From the NCBI GenBank assembly GCA_963727045.1, contig CAVSES010000002.1, positions 2,190,489-2,254,488 on the forward strand: a stretch of 64,000 nt of DNA. The letters run 5' to 3'. Shown in pieces: positions 55,314-64,000 of this stretch (positions are counted from its first letter, which is position 1; every line of letters begins with the position of its first letter). The position numbers and the translations under genes are program-made. The notes under the pieces are model-generated. The model ran no database searches and was not told the origin of the DNA. It saw nothing but the letters and a program-made list of their open reading frames with translations. The DNA is from Bog-1198 sp963727045 (GTDB lineage: Bacteria; Pseudomonadota; Gammaproteobacteria; Steroidobacterales; Steroidobacteraceae).

Positions 55314-57281
55314 ATGACCAGCAGTAAGGATCTCCATTCGACTCTGAGCAACGAAGAAACCGGCATTACACGGCGCGACTTTGTTGGTGGCACGCTGGTT
55401 GGCGCAGGCGCCGCCCTGTTGGAAATGGCCTCACCGGCCGCAATCAAAACGGCCGCAGCTCAGACTGTCCCGTCACCCATGACGGGGCTCGGGCCCGATT
55501 GGACCGGCCCGGGCGGTATCGGCGACTACGCCCGCTCGAATGGCAATACGCATGAAGTCGTGAACGCCGCGCACGGCGGTATCCGAAATGAGCAATTCGA
55601 CAAGGCGCTGCGATCTGCGATCGATACGGGCGAGAGTCCGGATCTGATCATCGTGGGTTGTGGCATGTCGGGTCTGTCGGCGTGTTGGGCCTACCGCAAG
55701 GAGCGTCCCAACGGCAAGGTCCTGATGTTGGATCAACACCCCATTTTCGGAGGCGAAGCCAAGCAGAACGAATTCGAGGTGGACGGTTACCACTTGACGG
55801 CCCCGCAGGGGGCTACGGGAATCGTCGTGCCGTTCAAGAAGGCCAAGGCAACAGGCTTCTGGTCCCGCTTCGCCGGCGAACTCGGATTCCCCGATGAATT
55901 CGTCTACCAGAAGCCGACCGGGTTGACCAAGGATATCCTGGTGCCGGAAGACGCGTGGACTCCCATGCATGTGGGTTGGGAAAGATCGGATACCGGTTTC
56001 TACTACGAGGGTAAGGGTTGGGTAAAGAATCCGTGGCGGGACGGTTTCAAACACGCGCCGATCCCGGAAGCGTCCAAGGAGGCACTGATGCGCATGGAGC
56101 TGTACCGGACACCGCCTCGCAGAGAGGACTGGGAGCGTTGGCTCGATACGATGACTTATCAGGAGTTCCTGCAGAACGTTGTCGGTATCCCGCCGGAAGC
56201 TCTCCCGGACGTGCTCAAGTATCAAAGTCCGGTCGCCGCAATCATGGGCTGCGGATTGGGCGCAGACGTGATTTCGGCGTATGCGGCTTACAGCTTCCTT
56301 CAGCCCGCCGTTTCGGGATATTACCGGTATCAATTGGATGGTGAGGATCCGCGGGCCGGCATCTATCTGGCCAGTTTTCCGGGCGGACACGCCGGCACGG
56401 CGCGGCACTTCCTCAAAAAGATCCTGCCGGCCGCACTCAAGGGCGAGTATCGCATGGCGGACATCATCAACAGTCCGGTGCAGTGGGACCAACTCGATCG
56501 GGCAGGCGAGCCTGTGCGCATGCGTCTGTCCTCGACCGTGGTGTCCGTGGTCCATGAAGGTGAACCCGGGAGCGCCAAGGGGGTGGTCGTAACCTACGCG
56601 CGCGGTGGAAAGCTGTACCGCGTTCGGGCGCGCGCGGCCGTTCTGTGTGGACAGCAACACGCGAACCGCCATATCTGCCGCGACATATCTCCCGAATACC
56701 GTGCGGCCATGAATACGTTCCATCATGCGCCCGTCTTGACAGTGAATGTGGCACTGCGGAATTGGAAGTTTCTCGAGAAGCTGGGTGTCGCCTCCGCACG
56801 CTGGTTCGAGGGATTTGGCTGGTGGGTGAGTCTGCGGCGTAATCTGGAAATTCCAGGTCAGGCGACCCAACCGCTGGATCCTTCCAAGCCTGTGGTGCTC
56901 ACGATGTACAACCCTTTCCCGCTGCCTGGAGTTCCATTCCCGCAGCAGTGCACGGCTGCACGCATGCAACTGTTCAACATGACCTACGCCCAGATCGAAT
57001 CGGCGGTTCGAGCGCAGTTTACGAAGATGTTCGGCGACTGCGGGTTCGATGCAAAGCGCGATATCGCCGGAATCATTACCAATCGTTGGGGACACGCCTA
57101 CGTGGTGGATCCACCGGGATTCTTTTTCGGGAAGGATGGCAAACCCGCGCCGCGTGACATCCTTCGTAACCGTTTCAACCGCATCTCCTTCGGCCACTCC
57201 GAGTTGACCGGAACTCAAATGTGGGAGACCGCGGCGGAAGAAGGGGAGCGGGCGGCAAATCAAGCTCTGGAGATCACATGA
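55314..57281 (+). CDS. Tat-exported FAD oxidoreductase, spermidine-dehydrogenase-like
   Basis: 655 residues from the ATG at 55314, with GAGG eight bases upstream. A twin-arginine signal (ITRRDFVGGTLVGAGAALLE) exports the folded enzyme. FAD-binding motif VGCGMSGLSACWAYRKERPN, then the flavin loop HPIFGGEAKQNEFEVDGYHL and QGATG. The C-terminal FFFGKDGKPAPRDILRNRFN and FGHSELTGTQMWETAAEEGE segment is typical of this SpdH/amine-dehydrogenase group. Periplasmic oxidation of an amine or related compound is likely; the electron acceptor may be a cytochrome. It overlaps the SnoaL-like gene by four bases. Confidence 0.85.
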   Translation: MTSSKDLHSTLSNEETGITRRDFVGGTLVGAGAALLEMASPAAIKTAAAQTVPSPMTGLGPDWTGPGGIGDYARSNGNTHEVVNAAHGGIRNEQFDKALRSAIDTGESPDLIIVGCGMSGLSACWAYRKERPNGKVLMLDQHPIFGGEAKQNEFEVDGYHLTAPQGATGIVVPFKKAKATGFWSRFAGELGFPDEFVYQKPTGLTKDILVPEDAWTPMHVGWERSDTGFYYEGKGWVKNPWRDGFKHAPIPEASKEALMRMELYRTPPRREDWERWLDTMTYQEFLQNVVGIPPEALPDVLKYQSPVAAIMGCGLGADVISAYAAYSFLQPAVSGYYRYQLDGEDPRAGIYLASFPGGHAGTARHFLKKILPAALKGEYRMADIINSPVQWDQLDRAGEPVRMRLSSTVVSVVHEGEPGSAKGVVVTYARGGKLYRVRARAAVLCGQQHANRHICRDISPEYRAAMNTFHHAPVLTVNVALRNWKFLEKLGVASARWFEGFGWWVSLRRNLEIPGQATQPLDPSKPVVLTMYNPFPLPGVPFPQQCTAARMQLFNMTYAQIESAVRAQFTKMFGDCGFDAKRDIAGIITNRWGHAYVVDPPGFFFGKDGKPAPRDILRNRFNRISFGHSELTGTQMWETAAEEGERAANQALEIT

Positions 57282-57835
57282 TGAAACGAGTGCTGATATC
57301 GTCCGTCATCGCGGCAGCCTGTGCTGTTGTGGCGCAGCCCCGGGCAACGGCGGCGGACGAAGTGCCAACCAAGGCCGCCGCTGCCAAACAGGCAGCGTCC
57401 GCCGAGACCCCGGAGTTGGCCGCATTCAAAAAGGCCATTCGTGCGAAGTACGATTTGAAGGAAAAGGCCTTCGCCGCGCACGATGCCGAAACGATCGTCA
57501 CGAAGTTCTACGCACCCGATGTGATCTCGGTTGAGGGGGGCGCCAATGGCGGAATCTACGTTGGCCGGGACCAGATCCGGCCGCTTTACCAGAAGGTGGT
57601 GCAGGACAGCTTGGTGAAGGTGGACTCCGTCTACACTTATGTAAATGGGAACGCAGGGTGGGATTGGACGGATTTCCACGTGACTTTCCCCAAGGGCGAG
57701 ATGAAGCCCTTCACCTTTGCGCTCCTGTTTCTGTGGGCCAAGGAGAACGGAGAGTGGATCTGCAAAGGTGATTACTTCGTAACGGGCAGCTTTCGCACCG
57801 GAAAGCTTTCTGCCGAGCCTGCGCCGGCACCCTGA
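57278..57835 (+). CDS. Exported SnoaL-like/DUF4440 protein
   Basis: 185 residues from the ATG at 57278 (ATGA overlap with the flavoprotein gene). Signal peptide MMKRVLISSVIAAACAVVAQ. The NTF2-like fold appears as LAAFKKAIRAKYDLKEKAFA, AHDAETIVTKFYAPDVISVE and IYVGRDQIRPLYQKVV, ending in FALLFLWAKENGEWICKGDY. Proteins of this fold are small isomerases or binding partners. Translational coupling suggests it works on or with the flavoenzyme product in the periplasm. Confidence 0.8.
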   Translation: MMKRVLISSVIAAACAVVAQPRATAADEVPTKAAAAKQAASAETPELAAFKKAIRAKYDLKEKAFAAHDAETIVTKFYAPDVISVEGGANGGIYVGRDQIRPLYQKVVQDSLVKVDSVYTYVNGNAGWDWTDFHVTFPKGEMKPFTFALLFLWAKENGEWICKGDYFVTGSFRTGKLSAEPAPAP

Positions 57836-57871
57836 TTCGCGCAACCCGGGTCACCGAAGCACTTCGACCAT

Positions 57872-59281
57872 TCATTGGTCCGTTGGGGCGGTCCGGCCGG
57901 GCGCACGGCGCGCCTGTCGCGCGCCGACGACACCGGCCACGACCAGTGTGAAGGGCAAGATGCGTGCCGTGGTCGGACTGGTCCCGGTGAGCACCTCAAA
58001 GTGCGCCGCAGCGAAGACTAAAACACCTGACAATGCAATGAACGACATGACGATCGATACGATCGTCGGCCAACCGGCGCCACCGCGGCGCCGAAAAAAG
58101 AAGAACACTGATGCTGCCGTGGTGGCCATCAGCAGTATGATTCCCAGTGTGGCGATTGCCGAAGGCAGCGTAAATACCGTGAGCACGGGATCCGCGCCCG
58201 AGATGGCGAACAGCGTAACGCAAACGACCGCGAGCGCCGATTGCAAAAGAGAACCGATATGCGGGCTTTGGAATATGCCGTGGGTGTCTCCCAAGCGGGA
58301 CGGCAACACGCCGTCGCGTCCCATCGCAAAGAAATAGCGGGCAATGGCGTTGTGAAATGCAAGCAAGCTTGCGTAGATGCTGGTTACAAACAGGATTCGC
58401 ATCGCCGATGTGGTGTTCGGTCCCATGAAGCGGTCGGACAACAAGAATAGAAACCGTGTCGGATCAGACATCGACTGCAGCATCGGCACCAGGCGATCAA
58501 CGCCCGCGCCCATGACCGCAGCCCAGGTGGAGATGGTGTAAAAGACGCCTATCAGAATTACCGAGAAATACGTGGCGTGCGGAATGGTTTTTTCAGGGTC
58601 CCGCGCTTCTTCGCAATAAATGGTGGTCGCTTCAAAGCCGATGAAGGCCGAGAAGCACATCATCAATCCAAGCCACGGGGAGCCGGTCATGACGATGCCG
58701 GGAGTGAACGGGCGCACGGAAATTCCGGCATTCCCACCCTTGGCAAGGATGCCGCAGTCCAATAGTAGGACGACGAGATATTCGCCGGCGACCAACGCCC
58801 CCAAAATTTTTGCCGACAGATCGATCTGACGATAGCCGAGGAACGCGATGGACGCCATCGCTGCGAAGCCGTACATCCACCAGGCGATGTGGGCGCCGAT
58901 CGTTGGCGCAATCAGCGCATCCGCCGCGGCACCGAAGAGTCCATACAGAGAGATCTGCAGGGCGTTGTAGCTAAAAAGCGCTATGAGTCCGCTGGCCCCG
59001 CCTGCCGATTTTCCCAGGCCCTCCTGCGCGAAAGCGTAAAACGCTCCAGCGTTGCGCACGTGGCGCGCCATCGCCGTATAGCCGACGGAAAACAGGCACA
59101 ATATCAATGTAGCCATCAGGAACATCGCAGGTATGCCCGAACCGTTGCCGAACAACATGGCCACCGGTATGCCGCCTGCCATCGAAACCAACGGTCCCGC
59201 GGCGGAGACTACAAAAAACGTGATGACCCAGACGTTCAGCGTGCCACTGCGCAGGCAACGCGTCGGCACGGGATCTGTCAT
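57872..59281 (-). CDS. APC-superfamily amino acid/amine permease
   Basis: 469 residues from the ATG at 59281, or 484 from 59326. Twelve helices; the first carries VVSAAGPLVSMAGGIPVAML (the unwound GxG helix of APC carriers), later MMCFSAFIGFEATTIYCEEA with RDPEKTIPHATY, the typical loop after helix 6. Likely imports an amino acid, polyamine or breakdown amine. Convergent with the flavoprotein genes, so regulated apart from them. Confidence 0.88.
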   Translation of the reverse strand: MTDPVPTRCLRSGTLNVWVITFFVVSAAGPLVSMAGGIPVAMLFGNGSGIPAMFLMATLILCLFSVGYTAMARHVRNAGAFYAFAQEGLGKSAGGASGLIALFSYNALQISLYGLFGAAADALIAPTIGAHIAWWMYGFAAMASIAFLGYRQIDLSAKILGALVAGEYLVVLLLDCGILAKGGNAGISVRPFTPGIVMTGSPWLGLMMCFSAFIGFEATTIYCEEARDPEKTIPHATYFSVILIGVFYTISTWAAVMGAGVDRLVPMLQSMSDPTRFLFLLSDRFMGPNTTSAMRILFVTSIYASLLAFHNAIARYFFAMGRDGVLPSRLGDTHGIFQSPHIGSLLQSALAVVCVTLFAISGADPVLTVFTLPSAIATLGIILLMATTAASVFFFFRRRGGAGWPTIVSIVMSFIALSGVLVFAAAHFEVLTGTSPTTARILPFTLVVAGVVGARQARRAPGRTAPTDQ

Positions 59282-59344
59282 TGTCCGGCCAGAACCTTGG
59301 ATCACAGTTGTATCGGCGCGCGGCATGTCAGCCGCGGTCCGGCC

Positions 59345-59488
59345 TCACCCGGCCCCCCAGCAGTACTCCGCGATAAACTCCACGAGGTCGAGATTGAACT
59401 GATCCGCTTCATCGAGGCGCTTACGCACCGTGTCCTCGCCCAGCACCTCGGCTCGCATGGTTCTGCCGCATCGCAATCGCTCATTCAT
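59345..59488 (-). pseudogene. Truncated carboxymuconolactone-decarboxylase-family gene
   Basis: 47 residues: MNERLRCGRTMRAEVLGEDT then VRKRLDEADQFNLDLVEFIA and EYCWGAG, stop. This is the N-terminus of a CMD-family protein, which normally continues EYCWGxxWxRPGLDRR. The +2 frame after the stop reads GRVRPDRG before another stop, so a small indel plus loss of the rest is likely. Family members decarboxylate carboxymuconolactone or act as peroxidases. Confidence 0.6.
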
Positions 59489-59528
59489 TCAGAATCCCTC
59501 GCTACTGACGTCGGAACAGAGAAGTGTC

Positions 59529-60335
59529 TTACAGAAATACCGCTCGGGACAGTCCGCCATCCACCGCGATGGATTCGCCGGTCAGTGCGCTGGCGCGTTG
59601 CGAGGCGAGGAACAAGATGCAATCAGCGACCTCTCCGACTTCGAGCATGCGGCGGATGGCGGCCGGGTCGGCCGCCTCACGCTTGATGATGGCGTCGACG
59701 GTCGTGCCACCGGCCTTGGCCATGTCGGCGAACCATGCTTCCACGTGCTCCGTTCGCGTTACCCCGGGATGGACGATGTTGACGGTGATGCCATCCGGAC
59801 CCAATTGATCCGACAGGGTCTTGGTCAGATGCACCAGTGCGGTGTTGCGCATTCCGCTTAGGGCCTCGGTGGAGCGAGCGGTCAGTCCCCCGACATTGAT
59901 GATGCGACCCCAATGAGCGGCACGCATATACGGGACGCATGCCTTGCACATGCGGAAATAGCCAACCAATTTTATGTTGAGGTCCACGAGGAGCGCATCT
60001 TCGTCGGCTTCCTCTATGTTGTTGCGGACCAGACCGCCCGGGTGAGCCGCGCAATTGACCAGAATATCAACGCCGCCCAATTGTTTGGCGGTGGCGGCCA
60101 CCAATTCCCTGACGGATTTCGAATCAGAGGTGTCCACCGTCATCGGCAGAACCTTGCCGCGGGTGTCAGCACGAATCTGTTCGGCGGCTAGTTCCAAGGT
60201 ACTTGCAGTACGGGCGGCAATAACGACCGAGACGCCTTCGGCTGCCAGCTTGCGCGCAGTTTCCTTGCCGATTCCGACACTGCCTCCGGTAACGATCGCA
60301 ACCTTGCCGGCCAGCCCCAAATCCATACTCATCAT
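59529..60335 (-). CDS. SDR-family protein lacking the catalytic Tyr and Lys
   Basis: 268 residues; ATGs at 60335 and 60332 are both possible, the second being better spaced from AGAGGTG. Rossmann motif TGGSVGIGKETARKLA, NCAAHPGG in place of NNAG, and GRIINVGGLT. Where classical SDRs have YxxSKAAL, this reads SGMRNTALVHLTKTLSDQLG: Tyr is Ser and Lys is Asn. The cofactor site is intact. It may use another mechanism or only bind ligand. Four-base overlap with the hydratase gene. Confidence 0.85.
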   Translation of the reverse strand: MMSMDLGLAGKVAIVTGGSVGIGKETARKLAAEGVSVVIAARTASTLELAAEQIRADTRGKVLPMTVDTSDSKSVRELVAATAKQLGGVDILVNCAAHPGGLVRNNIEEADEDALLVDLNIKLVGYFRMCKACVPYMRAAHWGRIINVGGLTARSTEALSGMRNTALVHLTKTLSDQLGPDGITVNIVHPGVTRTEHVEAWFADMAKAGGTTVDAIIKREAADPAAIRRMLEVGEVADCILFLASQRASALTGESIAVDGGLSRAVFL

Positions 60336-61143
60336 TGCACCTCTGGTTGTTCTGCAGACGCCAGGAACTCTGCCGAAGCGCTCGCTCCGGCGCCGAATAT
60401 GGCAAGCACCCGATCACCCTGTGCCGCCTCGGCAATGCCCGTACAACTACCGGTGGAAATCAGCTGACCACATCGCAACGTCTCGCCGCGGGCCGCGAGC
60501 CAGTTGGCCAGCCAGACCGCCGATGTTACGGGATTGCCCAGCACTCTTGCCGTTGATCCCTGGATCGTCGGATGATCGCCGAGCGTCAGCATAACCGGAA
60601 GATCCGCCAGGCTTGCAGCGTTCCAGTCAGCAATAGGTTCGCCGACGACCAATACGTCCGCATTGCTGTTGTCGGCGACCAGGTGGGCGAGGGACAGCTC
60701 GTCTCCGTTGCTGAAGCGTGAATCGCAGATTTCAAGCCCCGCGTAGGCAGCGGCGATACTGTCAATCACAAGGGATTCAGAGAATGGCGCCTGGGCGGGA
60801 CTCAAGTCCTTGCCGATCTCAAAGACGATCTCCGCCTCGACGACTCGCAGATGATGGCGCGGAGTCGCGATGCGGCCCGGCAGACGGCAACAGGTCCCGG
60901 CGGGTGAGTTGCCCCAGCGATCGGTTCAACGGCCCCGAGTGCCTGCTGAGCCTTCGTATTGGTCAGACCGATTTTGAAGGCCGCTGCGCCGCTACCGCGG
61001 ATCGCCGCGGCAGCGAATTCGATAGCGTAACCCTGCTCCATATCCGCCGGCGCGAGCTCGCTCGGCAGGCCTTGCAAGCGGTGGCCCGATTGGTGCACGT
61101 CGGCCAGGAGCCGCGCCGCTTTCAATGTGCCGAATGCGCTCAT
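60332..61143 (-). pseudogene. 2-keto-4-pentenoate hydratase/FAH-family gene, frameshifted
   Basis: From the ATG at 61143 the frame encodes MSAFGTLKAARLLADVHQSG, LPSELAPADMEQGYAIEFA and AAFKIGLTNTKAQQALGAVE then PIAGA. Family sequence resumes in another frame with RIATPRHHLRVVEAEIVFEI and GKDLSPAQAPFSESL, and goes on to STGSCTGIAEAAQGDRVLAI. Between about 60880 and 60925 the best match passes through a third frame (RDLLPSAG), so two small indels are needed. MhpD-type enzymes hydrate 2-hydroxypentadienoates in meta-cleavage pathways. Both halves are well preserved, so the damage is recent or a sequencing artefact. Confidence 0.7.
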
Positions 61144-61324
61144 GCGATTGCCGTCTTTCGGTATGAACAAGGATCCGGAACAGCATAGTCCGAATTGTCC
61201 CGTTAGTGCAACAGTACACCAACTAAGACCGATTGTTTTCTTTCGTAGCTCTGGTTATAGTGACCGGCCTCGGTTGCCCGCGGCAGGGCCAAAACCTTAA
61301 CCGCCTACGAACTGGAGACCCTGC

Positions 61325-62827
61325 GTGACCGGATTAACTGCTATCGAACGCGCTGAGCGCTTGAAAATCTCCCTCCGCGCCGCGCCACAGCGGTTGCTGA
61401 TCGGCGGCAAGCGTAGCGACGCGGTGTCAGGCCGTACCTTCGACACGATCAATCCGGCGACCGGCGAAGTGCTGGCGGCCGTCGCGCATGGCGCGGCTGC
61501 CGACATCGAACTCGCGGTGGCTGCGCGCGCAAAGCCTTCGAGGATCGCTCCTGGCGGCGCATGAGCGCGATGGAGCGTACCGTCTTGCTGATGAGGCTCG
61601 CTGATTTGATCGAGCGCGATGCCGATGAATTGGCGGTCCTCGACTCCCTGGACAATGGCAAACCTGCGCATCTGACGCGGCTCGTGGAAGTGGAAGGCTC
61701 GATCAAGACGTTCCGTTATTTTGCCGGTTGGCCGACGAAATTCGGCGGGGAGACGTTGACCGTATCCCCGCGCGGCGGCGTGCAGATATTGGATTACACC
61801 ACGCGTGAACCGATTGGCGTGGCTGGCCTGATCGTGCCGTGGAACTACCCGATGTCGATGGCAGCCTGGAAGGTGGCGCCGGCTATCGCCGCCGGCTGCG
61901 CGGTTGTATTGAACCCACCGAACAAACGCCGCTCACGGCGCTTCGCCTCGGAGAATTAGCGCTGGAAGCGGGCTTCCCGCCGGGCATCCTGAATGTCGTC
62001 ACCGGATTCGGTGACGCCGGTGCCGCGCTGGTCGAACACAGGGCGTGGATAAGATCGCCTTTACCGGCTCAACCGAGGTCGGCAAGAAGATCGTCACGGC
62101 GTCGGCCGGCAATCTGAAGAAGGTATCGCTGGAGTTGGGTGGAAAATCACCGCAGATCATCTTCCCCGATGCTGACCTGGAGGTAGCGGCCGCGGCGGTT
62201 GCGAATGGCATTTTTTTCAATCAAGGCCAAACCTGCACTGCAGGGTCGCGCCTGTACGCGCATGCCAGTTGTTTCGACCGTGTGATGAGTACGATCACCG
62301 ACGCGGCGCGCAAATTGAAGCTGGGCAACGGCCTGAAGCCGGATTCAGACCTGGGTCCACTCGTGTCCCAAGAACAATGGGACCGCGTCAATGGCTACGT
62401 GGGGATTGGCCAGGAAGAAGGGGCCCGGCTTCTGACAGGCGGCAAGCGTCCGCAAGGTCTTGATAAGGGATTCTTTTACGAGCCGACCGTCTTCATCGAC
62501 GCGAACGCAGGCATGCGGGTCGTACGCGAAGAGATTTTCGGCCCTGTGTTGACTGCGCTGCCGTGGTCGGATCTCGATGACCTCATCTCGAAAGCGAACG
62601 ACACGGCCTACGGGCTCTCGGCCGGTGTTTGGACGAACAATATCAAGCAAGCCCATCGCGCGTCCGCAGCATTAAAAGCCGGCACGGTGTGGATCAATTG
62701 CTACAACCTGATCGATCCGGCGACGCCATTCGGCGGTTTCAAGCAATCCGGCTGGGGACGCGAGCATGGTCGTCAGGCGATGGAGCTTTACAGCGAAACG
62801 AAGAGTGTCTGGGTGAACTTGTCCTGA
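61325..62827 (+). pseudogene. Aldehyde dehydrogenase, three single-base frameshifts
   Basis: The gene reads through four open segments: 61325-about 61530 (GGKRSDAVSGRTFDTINPAT), to about 61915 (EPIGVAGLIVPWNYPMSMAA), to about 62045 (EQTPLTALRLGELALEAGFP) and to 62827 (AFTGSTEVGKKI, LELGGKSPQI with catalytic Glu, NQGQTCTAGSR with catalytic Cys, GGFKQSGWGRE). Each joint is repaired by one base: one missing at about 61530, one extra at about 61915, one missing at about 62042. All catalytic residues are intact. It oxidises an aldehyde with NAD(P)+. It is divergent from the hydratase gene. Confidence 0.75.
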
Positions 62828-62858
62828 CGCGCACATTTTCAATGAAGGTACGACATTC

Positions 62859-63893
62859 ATGAGGCAAGACAAGACGCTCTTGGTGGCCACCGCCGGCCAG
62901 GCCGTGCTGCGCAGTCACGATGACGGCGCAACTTGGGGCCGGATCAAACCCGATCAAGAGCTGGAGTTCGATGATTCGGTGCGCTGCATCCTGCCAGATC
63001 CGCAGAAACCGCAAGCAGTATTTGCTGGTGCGGATACCGGACTGTTTCGCAGTGAAGATTGCGGCGTAAACTGGCATCGCGTGGATTGCGCCCTGAATCC
63101 CTATGCGGTGTGGAAACTGGTTGTTGATCAGAGGAATCCGGACATCATGTATGCGGGTACGGGTTCCCCGTCGCGGGCGGCGTTTTTCCGTTCCGGCGAT
63201 GCCGGCAAACGCTGGGAAAAGTGCCGCTGGAAATGCCGGCGAAGTGCGCGGGCATCAGCCGGCCGCGCATGCTTGCGATGGCGATGGATCCCGATGATGC
63301 CAGCGAGGTCTGGGTCGGGGTGGAGGAGGGCGGTCTTTTCCGCACACAGGATGGCGGGGAAGTGGAGGCGCATCGATGCAAACGTGCCGAAGGGTGTGCG
63401 CAATTCGGATCTGCACGCAATCGTCATCCTCCCTGGCCCAGCCAAGACCATCGCCGCCTTGACGGTCAACGCTCTCTATACATCAATTGACAGCGGTGAG
63501 ACCTGGAACGAGTTGGTCATCCGCGAGCGCTGGGACATCTATTATTCCCGCGTTCTTGTCCGCAAACCCGGCAGCGACAGCGAGCTGTTCATGAGCATCA
63601 GCGACGGCACGCCCGGTACCACGTCGATGTTTCTACGCTCCAAGGATCGCGGCAAGACATGGCTGAACGCGCCGCTGCCGGTGCAACCGAACTCCTGCAT
63701 CTGGGCCATCGGCACAAACGCGGTGGACCCGAACGTGGTTCTGGCCGGCGCGGAGTACGGGCACCTATTCCGCAGTCGGGACGGCGGGCTCAGTTGGCGC
63801 AAAGATTGGCGCGAGTTCAGTGAAATCACGGATGTAACCTGGATCCCGGCCGTTCCGGCCGTCGCGGAGACCGGCAGCCATGGCCATTCCTAA
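62859..63893 (+). CDS. BNR/Asp-box repeat beta-propeller protein, internal stretch out of frame
   Basis: 344 residues, no signal peptide. Seven Asp-boxes (SxDxGxTW type) are seen: SHDDGATW, SEDCGVNW, SGDAGKRW, TQDGGKW (other frame), SIDSGETW, SKDRGKTW, SRDGGLSW. This is a sialidase/photosystem-stability-factor-like propeller. Residues of about 120-167 (KCRWKCRRSARASAGRACLR) are nonsense. In the +1 frame the same DNA (63221-63357) gives MPLEMPAKCAGISRPRMLAM and VWVGVEEGGLFRTQDGG. A missing G at about 63217 and an extra G in GGGG at about 63358 cancel each other. Confidence 0.75.
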   Translation: MRQDKTLLVATAGQAVLRSHDDGATWGRIKPDQELEFDDSVRCILPDPQKPQAVFAGADTGLFRSEDCGVNWHRVDCALNPYAVWKLVVDQRNPDIMYAGTGSPSRAAFFRSGDAGKRWEKCRWKCRRSARASAGRACLRWRWIPMMPARSGSGWRRAVFSAHRMAGKWRRIDANVPKGVRNSDLHAIVILPGPAKTIAALTVNALYTSIDSGETWNELVIRERWDIYYSRVLVRKPGSDSELFMSISDGTPGTTSMFLRSKDRGKTWLNAPLPVQPNSCIWAIGTNAVDPNVVLAGAEYGHLFRSRDGGLSWRKDWREFSEITDVTWIPAVPAVAETGSHGHS

Positions 63894-64000
63894 GGTCAAG
63901 CGAATTGCACACATTGTCTTATACGTTCGCGATCCGCAGACATCAGCGCAGTGGTACGCACAAGTGCTCGGGATGCAACGAGTGGCGCAGGTGGCGGACG
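63880..64000 (+). CDS. VOC-family (glyoxalase/extradiol dioxygenase-like) protein, cut by window edge
   Basis: 40 residues visible: MAIPKVKRIAHIVLYVRDPQ then TSAQWYAQVLGMQRVAQVAD. This is the first beta-alpha-beta of a VOC module, with the metal His in AHIVLYV. It overlaps the end of the Asp-box gene by 14 bp. In this aromatic/aliphatic catabolic setting an extradiol dioxygenase or lyase is possible. Confidence 0.75.
   Translation, partial: MAIPKVKRIAHIVLYVRDPQTSAQWYAQVLGMQRVAQVAD

Noticed and set aside
55473..57263. Open minus-strand frame of 596 codons opposite the flavoprotein gene
   Set aside because: Antisense of a gene with Tat signal and FAD motifs; no recognisable domain in the shadow frame.

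Overview
The window reads as a high-GC gammaproteobacterial chromosome. The clearest sign is the housekeeping core at 14-25.5 kb: hemA-prfA-prmC on the minus strand and, divergent from it, TPR lipoprotein-lolB-ispE-tRNA-Gln-prs-rplY-pth-ychF on the plus strand. This is the classic gammaproteobacterial order. The SusC-like TonB receptor, MetR/MetF/MetH and the secreted S8 protease/ECF sigma locus would fit a Nevskiales/Steroidobacterales-type lineage, but that placement is inference.

Layout. (1) 1-7.9 kb: a truncated FAD oxidoreductase, a secreted M20 peptidase, then a metR / metF-metH divergon with a dyad between the arms. (2) 7.9-14 kb: a Gly/Ala-rich secreted protein, an S8 protease, an ECF sigma/anti-sigma pair whose start lies in a predicted hairpin, an AcvB/VirJ-type double hydrolase and a frameshifted MGDG-synthase-like glycosyltransferase. 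(3) 14-25.6 kb: the conserved core, ending in an intact tRNA-Met(CAT).

(4) 25.6-54.7 kb: a composite genomic island. The last 45 bp of tRNA-Met recur at 29194-29238 (exact) and 54625-54669 (one mismatch), defining two tandem elements of about 3.6 and 25.4 kb. Element 1 carries a ClC channel and a DUF4336 protein. Element 2 starts with ParDE and then holds a LysR-controlled uptake/hydrolysis cluster: two-domain metallo-beta-lactamase protein, MFS transporter, alpha/beta hydrolase, LysR, amidase, DddP-like M24 protein and TonB receptor. Two near-identical 19-bp palindromes tie the arms of this cluster together. Next come a small GNAT-like/methyltransferase/ParB-like cassette, a conjugative-element marker protein, IS21-like terminal repeats and an RHH protein. 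Last is an eight-gene minus-strand operon: a hyfBCEFGI-type membrane complex whose large subunit lacks every [NiFe] ligand, followed by a degenerate receiver-domain protein and a spermidine-synthase-like protein. A tyrosine-integrase remnant sits just beyond the third tRNA copy.

(5) 55-64 kb: an oxidative catabolic region: Tat-exported spermidine-dehydrogenase-like flavoprotein, SnoaL-like protein, APC permease, a carboxymuconolactone-decarboxylase fragment, an SDR lacking Tyr/Lys, a hydratase, an aldehyde dehydrogenase, an Asp-box (BNR) repeat protein and a VOC protein running off the end. Single-base indels are concentrated at 60.8-63.4 kb and break or locally shift three consecutive genes.

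The strongest candidates for something undescribed are the hydrogenase-like operon without metal ligands together with its two unusual downstream partners, and the LysR/palindrome-controlled scavenging cluster.
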